Source: Asticcacaulis sp. (GTDB lineage: Bacteria > Pseudomonadota > Alphaproteobacteria > Caulobacterales > Caulobacteraceae). From it: 10,000 nucleotides of DNA. The position numbers were made by a program, and so were the translations under genes. The stretch is taken from positions 1 through 10,000 of the forward strand of contig NZ_JAIWNX010000163.1 of NCBI RefSeq assembly GCF_020217185.1, read 5' to 3'. A model generated the notes under the pieces. That model had not been told where the DNA came from, did not search any database, and saw nothing but the letters and a program-made list of their open reading frames with translations. Shown piece after piece: positions 5,360 to 10,000 of this stretch. Position 1 is the stretch's first letter. Every line of letters starts with the position of its first letter.

Positions 5360-6634
5360 ATGGGGGGCGTGAAAGCACATCTCAAACCGGGGGTGATGTT
5401 CATCTTCATCACCGTCTGTCTCGACATGATGGCGCTGGGGCTGGCCATACCGGTCCTGCCGCGCCTGATTGAAACCTTTGTCGGCTCGGTGACGGCGGCA
5501 AGCTGGTGGAGCGGGGTGTTTAACTCCCTATGGGGCTTCACGCAGTTCGTCTGCTCGCCCATACTGGGGTCGCTGTCCGACCGCTTCGGCCGCCGCCCCA
5601 TCATCCTGATGTCCAATCTGGGGCTGGCGCTCGACTATCTGATCATGGCGCTGAGCGGCAATCTGATGTGGCTTCTGATCGGGCGGCTGCTCAATGGCGT
5701 CACCTCGTCCTCGATCACCACGGCCTATGCCTATATCAGCGACATTTCCGAGCCGGACGAACGCGCGCAGATGTACGGCTATATCGGTGCGGCCTTTGGC
5801 GTCGGCTTCGTCATGGGCCCGGCGCTGGGCGGGATGCTGGGCCATATCGACCTGAGACTGCCCTTCTGGGTGGCGGGCGGCTTAAGCCTGCTCAATGCCC
5901 TCTACGGCGCGCTGGTCCTGCCGGAATCGCTCGATAAGGATCACCGCAAGCCGTTCAGCCTGAAGAACGCCAATCCCATCGGCTCAATCCTCTTCCTGTG
6001 GCAGGCCAAAAGCGTCATGCGCCTGGCCCTGATCAGCATGGTGTCGAACTTCGCCCACCACGTCATCCCGGCGACCTTTGTGCTGTATGCCAGCTACCGT
6101 CTGGGCTGGGGCGGGCGCGAGGTCGGTCTGGCCATGGCCTATTATGCCGTGTGGGCGGTGATCGTGCAGGGCGGGCTGACCGGTATGGTCGTCAAACGCA
6201 TTGGCGAAAAGGCGACTCTGGTTATCGGCCTTTTGTGCGGCGTCGTGGGCTTTATGAGCTATGGCTACAATACCGACTGGCGCGTATTTCTGATCACCAT
6301 TCCGATCATGAGCTGCTGGGGCATGACCAATGCCGCCCTGCAATCGCTGATGACCACGCGCGTGGGGGCGGGCGATCAGGGCCTGCTGCAAGGGGCGGTC
6401 AACAGCCTGATGTCGCTGTCGGGGATTATTGCGCCGTTTGTCTTCGGCTATATCCTGTCGGTGATGACGCGACCGGGGGTGGATAAGGTGTGGTCTGGGG
6501 CGGCCTTCTTCTCGGCGGCTGTGGTGCTTCTCGTGGCCTTCCTGATGGCGCTGGGCGTGCGCGATCGCTCAAAGGACGAACCGGTGCCGACCACAGCCAA
6601 GCCCGTGCACCACGACCACGAACCGCTGTTCTGA
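5360..6634 (+). CDS. TetA-like MFS transporter, second of a tandem pair
   Basis: This 424-aa paralogue of the preceding transporter aligns with it without gaps, at a constant offset of three residues from the first membrane segment to at least LQG (346-348 there, 343-345 here). D22, motif [12 protein letters not shown] (70-80), D92, R109, motif C (G143-P154) and PES (188-190) are all conserved. Differences include the end of the protein: this copy ends in a His-rich tail, KPVHHDHEPLF, whereas the first ends in a Gly/Pro-rich one. The ATG at 5360 has GAGG (5352-5355) 4 nt upstream. The third codon positions have diverged widely, so the duplication is not recent. Divergent substrates or joint function are both possible; the sequence does not decide. 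Confidence 0.92.
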   Translation: MGGVKAHLKPGVMFIFITVCLDMMALGLAIPVLPRLIETFVGSVTAASWWSGVFNSLWGFTQFVCSPILGSLSDRFGRRPIILMSNLGLALDYLIMALSGNLMWLLIGRLLNGVTSSSITTAYAYISDISEPDERAQMYGYIGAAFGVGFVMGPALGGMLGHIDLRLPFWVAGGLSLLNALYGALVLPESLDKDHRKPFSLKNANPIGSILFLWQAKSVMRLALISMVSNFAHHVIPATFVLYASYRLGWGGREVGLAMAYYAVWAVIVQGGLTGMVVKRIGEKATLVIGLLCGVVGFMSYGYNTDWRVFLITIPIMSCWGMTNAALQSLMTTRVGAGDQGLLQGAVNSLMSLSGIIAPFVFGYILSVMTRPGVDKVWSGAAFFSAAVVLLVAFLMALGVRDRSKDEPVPTTAKPVHHDHEPLF

Positions 6635-6635
6635 G

Positions 6636-6789
6636 GGTTTAGCCACCAAAAACACGAAAAGCACGAACGCCAGACCCCTGCCTTTCGCCCGCAGGGCCTT
6701 TGCCCGGTTTGCGGCACGCGCCTCCCAAAGGCGCTTCGCGCTGTCGGTAAAAACCGTGTTTGTGCTTTTCGTGTTTTCGTGGCCAAACC
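6636..6789. repeat. 154-bp intergenic element with long inverted-repeat arms
   Basis: The left arm (6636-6668) and right arm (6758-6789) are inverted copies of about 33 nt. Both contain the uninterrupted core ACACGAAAAGCAC and a GGTTTnGCCAC edge, with only a few mismatches and one length difference. The 89 nt between them contain two further hairpins: CCCTGC/GCAGGG (6676-6681 with 6691-6696) and GCGCCT/AGGCGC (6718-6723 with 6729-6734). There is no reading frame of note. The element begins 1 nt after the second transporter's stop and may double as its transcript end. It looks like a non-autonomous or REP-like repeat, but I see no clear target-site duplication. Confidence 0.65.
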
Positions 6790-6797
6790 TTGCGGCC

Positions 6798-6825
6798 TTG
6801 AAGTCGCCATTTTGGTTTTTACATT
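6798..6825 (+). promoter_or_regulatory. Candidate promoter for the HtrA-like protease gene
   Basis: TTGAAG (6798-6803) and TACATT (6820-6825) lie 16 nt apart, each matching four of six consensus bases. Predicted initiation falls near 6832, giving a leader of about 28 nt to the ATG at 6860. The match is moderate, and heat-shock or extracytoplasmic-stress control cannot be judged from it. Confidence 0.35.
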
Positions 6826-6859
6826 AGTCCCTATGACGATAAGAGCCAAAGAGATCACC

Positions 6860-8275
6860 ATGACCTTGAAATCCGCCCTGCTGGTGTCCGTTTGCGCCGT
6901 GCTGGCCGCCTGTTCACCGGGGGAGGGCAAGTCGCAGGACTATCAGGGCTTCAATCAGGCCCCGGCCCCGGCGACGCGCAAGGTGCCGGGCGATGCCGGT
7001 GCCATGAAGTCGTCCTTCTCGCCCGTGGTCAAGCAGACGGCGCCTGCCGTGGTCAATGTCTATGCGCGCCGCGTAACCCGTCAGCAGGTCGATCCCTTCT
7101 GGCAGTTGTTTGGCGGCGGCGTGCCGCAGGCCCGCGTCGAGCAGTCGCTGGGGTCCGGCGTCATCGTGCGCGCCGACGGCATTGTGGTCACCAACAACCA
7201 CGTGGTGCAGGGCGGTCAGGAATTCATGGTTGTGCTCAATGACCGCCGCGAATTCCCGGCCAAGGTGCTGCTGGCCGATGAGCGCAGCGATCTGGCCATC
7301 CTCAAGCTCGACACCACCGGGCAGAAATTCCCGACCATCAGTCTTCAGGAAGGCCACGACCTTGAGGTCGGTGATCTGGTGCTGGCTATCGGCAACCCGT
7401 TCGGCGTGGGGCAGACCGTCACCAACGGCATTATCTCGGCGCTGGACCGCACCGATGTGGGGCAGGGCGAGGGGGCCTTCATCCAGACCGACGCCGCCAT
7501 CAATCCCGGCAATTCCGGCGGGGCGCTGGTCGATATGGACGGCCGCCTGATCGGCATTAATTCGTTCATCCTGTCGCGCTCAGGCTCCTCAGCGGGCGTC
7601 GGTTTCGCCATCCCGGCGGCGATGGTGCGCCGCGCGGTCGATACGGCGCTGGGCGGTAAATCGACGCTGGTGCGGCCGTGGCTGGGGGCCAAGGGCGATG
7701 GCATGACCACCGAAATCGCCCGCTCACTGGGCCTGTCGCGTCCGGATGGTATCCTCGTCTCCGACGTCTATCCCGGCGGTCCGGCGGACAAGGCAGGGCT
7801 GAAGACCGGCGACGTCATCCTTGGCATCAATGGCGAGGCGGTCAACGACCCCAAGGCGCTGAACTATCGCGTCGGCCTGCTCAATCCCAATGACGCGGCG
7901 GCGCTGAAGGTGCTGCGCGCGGGCAAGGAGCTGAGCCTGACGGCCCGCGTGTCTCCGCCCAGCGGCGCGCCGAAGGATCAGCGCGCCCTCAGCGGCAACT
8001 TCCCGTTGAATGGGGCGACCGTCGTCAATCTGTCGCCGGCCGTCGCCGATGAGATCGGGCTCGATCCGTTTGTGGCGTCGAAGGGCGTGATGATCTATGC
8101 CCTGTCCGGGCGTTCCTACGCGGCGGCAGCGGGGTTCCGGCCAGGCGATATCGTCAGGGAGGTCAATGGGCAGGCCATCACCTCGACGGCGCAACTGGAG
8201 TCGGTGATGAAGTCGGCGCGCCGCTTCACCATCACCATCAGCCGCGGCGGTCAGAATATTACCGCTCAATTTTGA
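6860..8275 (+). CDS. HtrA/DegP-type trypsin-like serine protease with two PDZ domains, predicted lipoprotein
   Basis: This 471-aa periplasmic protease/chaperone of the DegP/DegQ/DegS family degrades misfolded envelope proteins. The trypsin-like domain (about residues 53-265) has the full triad: H114 in VTNNHVV, D144 in ERSDLAIL and S219 in NPGNSGGAL. PDZ1 spans about 272-366 (PWLGAK, GGPADKAGLKTGDVI) and PDZ2 about 385-465 (AAAAGFRPGDIVREVNGQ). The N-terminus is hydrophobic with lipobox LAAC. Cleavage before C18, with Ser at +2, predicts an outer-membrane lipoprotein, whereas DegP is soluble. The ATG at 6860 is chosen because it places the signal peptide at the terminus and has AAGAG 6 nt upstream; in-frame starts at 6779 (GTG) and 6833 (ATG) would bury the signal. 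The gene is convergent with the DUF1003 gene. Confidence 0.93.
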   Translation: MTLKSALLVSVCAVLAACSPGEGKSQDYQGFNQAPAPATRKVPGDAGAMKSSFSPVVKQTAPAVVNVYARRVTRQQVDPFWQLFGGGVPQARVEQSLGSGVIVRADGIVVTNNHVVQGGQEFMVVLNDRREFPAKVLLADERSDLAILKLDTTGQKFPTISLQEGHDLEVGDLVLAIGNPFGVGQTVTNGIISALDRTDVGQGEGAFIQTDAAINPGNSGGALVDMDGRLIGINSFILSRSGSSAGVGFAIPAAMVRRAVDTALGGKSTLVRPWLGAKGDGMTTEIARSLGLSRPDGILVSDVYPGGPADKAGLKTGDVILGINGEAVNDPKALNYRVGLLNPNDAAALKVLRAGKELSLTARVSPPSGAPKDQRALSGNFPLNGATVVNLSPAVADEIGLDPFVASKGVMIYALSGRSYAAAAGFRPGDIVREVNGQAITSTAQLESVMKSARRFTITISRGGQNITAQF

Positions 8276-8280
8276 TGAAC

Positions 8281-8308
8281 CGCCGCCCTTGCGACAGTGA
8301 GGGCGGCG
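8281..8308. terminator. Hairpin between convergent genes, possible bidirectional terminator
   Basis: CGCCGCCCT (8281-8289) and AGGGCGGCG (8300-8308) form a perfect, very GC-rich 9-bp stem, extendable inward with G-U pairs. It fills the 34-nt gap between the protease stop and the DUF1003 stop. Neither strand has a proper U tract afterwards, so termination efficiency is uncertain. Its position between convergent stops is the main argument for the role. Confidence 0.55.
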
Positions 8309-8309
8309 A

Positions 8310-8759
8310 TCAGTCCCGCTTCGCCAGTTCGGCCCGCAGCGCGCGGTTATCCTCAATCAGCGCCTCGACCAGTCCGATGAGCCGCGCCACGTCCTGTTCG
8401 CGCAGCAGGTCCATCTTTTCATGCAGGCCGCAGATGTCTTCTTCGGCCTTGATATTGACGTGGTAGTCGGCGTCGGCCTTCTGACGGTCCACCTCGGCCT
8501 GGCGGTTTTGCGACATCATGATGATGGGCGCGGTGAAGGCCGCCTGAAACGACAGAACCAGATTGAGCAGGATAAACGGATACGGGTCCCAGCCGCGCAT
8601 CCACGCCACGCTGTTGACCGCGATCCAGCCAAACAGCAGCACCGACTGAATGATGATAAAGCGCCACGATCCGACGATGGCGGCGATGCCGTCGGCTGCC
8701 TTGGCCCCCAGATTGCGCAGGTCTTCGGCGCGGTGCGGCGGCAGCGGGACGGGGCTCAT
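8310..8759 (-). CDS. DUF1003 family inner-membrane protein
   Basis: This 149-aa protein is recognisable as DUF1003, a family of small membrane proteins without an established function. Two membrane segments are evident (about residues 33-55 and 60-83). Between and after them lies the family signature WDPYPFILLNLVLSFQAAF (57-75), then APIIMMSQNRQ, ADADYHVNIKAE and LHEKMDLLRE. The C-terminal 45 residues are charged and look helical or coiled-coil. The start ATG (8757-8759) overlaps the coq7 stop by four bases (ATGA), implying translational coupling as the last gene of dsbB-coq7-DUF1003. The membrane location fits its partners, but a functional link is only suggested by the operon. Confidence 0.93.
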   Translation of the reverse strand: MSPVPLPPHRAEDLRNLGAKAADGIAAIVGSWRFIIIQSVLLFGWIAVNSVAWMRGWDPYPFILLNLVLSFQAAFTAPIIMMSQNRQAEVDRQKADADYHVNIKAEEDICGLHEKMDLLREQDVARLIGLVEALIEDNRALRAELAKRD

Positions 8760-9325
8760 ATCTTCTCGCTGATCTTGATGGCCAGCTTGCAGCCGCCCTT
8801 GATCACCGCCGACAGCAACGGATAGAAGGGGGCTTCGTGCGCCCCTTCTTCGATGGCGTGGTCGTGGTGGCGCAGTTCATCGTCGCGGAACTGCGTCAGT
8901 TCGGCGGCCAGTTCCGGGTCGCGCGCCTGAGTCTCGGCGATCTGCTCAGCATAGTGTTCCGAGATAACGCTTTCGACCGCCTCGGTGCAGGCGTGGGCGG
9001 CCTTTTCGCCCAGCAATGCCGTCGCAGCCCCCAGACCCAGCGCCGCCATGCGCCACACCGGCGTCATTACGGTCGGGCGGACCTGATGGTCGCGCATCAG
9101 GGTTTCAAAGCGGTCGAGGTGCACCTGCTCCTCGCCCTCCATGCGCTTGAGATCGTCGCTTAAGCCTGCGTGCGGTGTGGCGGCAAACACGGCGGCCTGC
9201 GCGCGATAGATATGCACGGCCGCCAGTTCACCGGCGTGATCGACGCGCAAAATCTCGTGCAGGCGGCGCTGACGCTCGCCCGCGCCGGGCTTGGGAGGGG
9301 TTTGGCGGAGCGCGGCTTCGGTCAT
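8756..9325 (-). CDS. coq7: Ubiquinone biosynthesis demethoxy-quinone hydroxylase Coq7
   Basis: Coq7 is a diiron monooxygenase that hydroxylates 2-octaprenyl-3-methyl-6-methoxy-1,4-benzoquinol (demethoxyubiquinol) in the penultimate step of ubiquinone synthesis, at the inner face of the cytoplasmic membrane. The 189-aa product has the expected four-helix ligand pattern: E33 in VDHAGELAA, E66 and H69 in EEQVHLDRF, E118 in AVESVISEHY, and E150 with H153 in DDELRHHDHA. The C-terminal segment with VIKGGCKLAI also fits the family. The ATG at 9325 has AGAGG 7 nt upstream and gives a normal-length protein; the frame extends 54 codons further, but that part overlaps dsbB and is spurious. It starts 11 nt after the dsbB stop and is coupled to the DUF1003 gene downstream. 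Confidence 0.95.
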   Translation of the reverse strand: MTEAALRQTPPKPGAGERQRRLHEILRVDHAGELAAVHIYRAQAAVFAATPHAGLSDDLKRMEGEEQVHLDRFETLMRDHQVRPTVMTPVWRMAALGLGAATALLGEKAAHACTEAVESVISEHYAEQIAETQARDPELAAELTQFRDDELRHHDHAIEEGAHEAPFYPLLSAVIKGGCKLAIKISEKI

Positions 9326-9336
9326 GTTCAGGCCTC

Positions 9337-9882
9337 TCAGGCGTTGCCTGCCTGCCGCTGGGACAGGCGGTAATAGAGTTGCAGGCGCAGGGACGCGATC
9401 AGGCTGAGGATCGCCAGCGCGCCGGAAATGATGGCGTTCCACCCTGCCATACTCAGGCCCAGAAAGCGCCACGCCACAATGTCGCACTGCGGGGCCTTGA
9501 ACTTGCCTCCGGACAGCATGGCGGCGATGGAATCAATCGACACCTCGTCCGACACGCCGGTGCAGGTGGCCGGCAGCGCCCACCACTTTTCTTCGCCACC
9601 CATGTGGAAGATGGCGATGGCGCAGCCCGTGGCGAAGATGGCAAACAGCACAAAGGAAAAGACGCGCGGCGGGCCCTTGGCCCCTGTAAATACCGCCCAT
9701 ACCGTGGCCGCCAGCGACACGCCGACGGCGATCCAGTAGATGTCGCGCTGCTTCAGGCACAGATGACAGGGATTGAGATTGCCAAAGGTCTGAAAGGCGT
9801 GCGCCGCGCCCAGAAGACACAGGGCGCTGATCAGGGCAATAACCGACCACCAGCGGCTAAAAAACAGCACAGCTTTCATCAC
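9337..9882 (-). CDS. dsbB: Disulfide bond formation protein DsbB family
   Basis: DsbB is an inner-membrane oxidase that reoxidises DsbA by passing electrons to ubiquinone. The 181-aa protein has four hydrophobic segments (about 11-30, 47-66, 73-94 and 144-166). The first periplasmic loop contains the CXXC pair C39/C42 in NPCHLCLKQR. The second has C107 and C133 in ATCTG and APQCD, the pair that engages DsbA. All four redox cysteines are therefore present. GTG at 9882 is favoured because GAGGTGA sits about 7 nt upstream; the ATG at 9879 is the next codon and is equally possible. It is the first gene of the operon with coq7 and the DUF1003 gene. No dsbA lies in the window. Confidence 0.93.
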   Translation of the reverse strand: MMKAVLFFSRWWSVIALISALCLLGAAHAFQTFGNLNPCHLCLKQRDIYWIAVGVSLAATVWAVFTGAKGPPRVFSFVLFAIFATGCAIAIFHMGGEEKWWALPATCTGVSDEVSIDSIAAMLSGGKFKAPQCDIVAWRFLGLSMAGWNAIISGALAILSLIASLRLQLYYRLSQRQAGNA

Positions 9883-9965
9883 AATCGGTCACCTCTGGTT
9901 ACGCAAAGCCTTCATACCTTAAATGCTTCGCACGACCGGGGCAATCGGCTGTGTGAGGGGTTTAT
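9883..9965 (-). other. Upstream region of the dsbB operon
   Basis: This region contains the Shine-Dalgarno for dsbB. Reading on the minus strand, a weak promoter-like pair TTGCCC and TAAGGT lies 17 nt apart, with only partial consensus matches, so I do not call it. CAATCGG occurs twice as a direct repeat (9882-9888 and 9942-9948). I see no other structure before the palindrome at 9966. Confidence 0.35.
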
Positions 9966-9994
9966 AGCGGAATGATTTCTATAATCATTCCGCT
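9966..9994. repeat. Palindromic intergenic repeat, same family as 2332-2372
   Basis: AGCGGAATGATT (9966-9977) and AATCATTCCGCT (9983-9994) are perfect 12-bp arms around TCTAT. The arm matches the AGCGGRATGAT core of the repeat near position 2332. It is close to the window edge, so flanking parts of a larger mosaic element may lie outside. Confidence 0.75.
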
Positions 9995-10000
9995 CAAGCC

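Noticed and set aside
4090..6634. Acquired tetracycline-resistance cassette
   Set aside because: No tetR-type gene, IS element or recombination site flanks the pair. Base composition matches the neighbours, and there is no sign of recent transfer, so a chromosomal efflux operon of unknown substrate fits better.
9326..9487. N-terminal extension of coq7 by 54 codons
   Set aside because: The extension lies inside dsbB in another frame and is unlike Coq7; the ATG at 9325 has a good Shine-Dalgarno and yields a normal-length protein.
9175..9975. Plus-strand open frame (266 codons) opposite coq7 and dsbB
   Set aside because: It overlaps two clear genes with all catalytic residues; its translation has no family resemblance and biased composition.

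Overview
The window is a GC-rich alphaproteobacterial chromosome segment, most likely from Caulobacteraceae and plausibly an Asticcacaulis-like genus. The placement rests on recognising the RpoA, S11 and L17 sequences as Caulobacter-like, on the ubiquinone gene coq7, and on Alphaproteobacteria-style palindromic intergenic repeats. The genus is a guess. I see no IS element, phage gene, tRNA, CRISPR array or recognisable defence system, and the coding content is ordinary. The interest lies mainly in the non-coding DNA.

Bases 1-2155 are the 3' end of the large ribosomal-protein/RNA polymerase cluster: the tail of rpsK (S11), then rpoA and rplQ (L17). A strong hairpin sits in the rpsK-rpoA gap. 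An intrinsic terminator and a structured stretch of about 200 nt separate rpoA from rplQ, which many bacteria co-transcribe. A second terminator closes rplQ.

Bases 2156-2650 hold two palindromic repeat units, then a candidate 50-aa acidic protein gene with a perfect Shine-Dalgarno sequence and its own terminator. Bases 2700-3932 encode a predicted outer-membrane lipoprotein of the nucleotide pyrophosphatase/phosphodiesterase family with a complete metal and nucleophile set.

Bases 4043-6634 form a two-gene operon of paralogous TetA-like MFS transporters. It is preceded by a candidate promoter that contains an operator-like dyad. A 154-bp element with inverted-repeat arms of about 33 nt follows (6636-6789). 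Next is an HtrA/DegP-type serine protease with a lipobox (6860-8275).

On the minus strand, dsbB, coq7 and a DUF1003 membrane-protein gene form a tight operon reading from 9882 down to 8310, convergent with the protease gene. DsbB passes electrons to ubiquinone and Coq7 makes ubiquinone, so this operon joins periplasmic disulfide formation to quinone supply. With the lipoprotein protease next door, the right half of the window has an envelope-protein quality theme. The window ends in another palindromic repeat.
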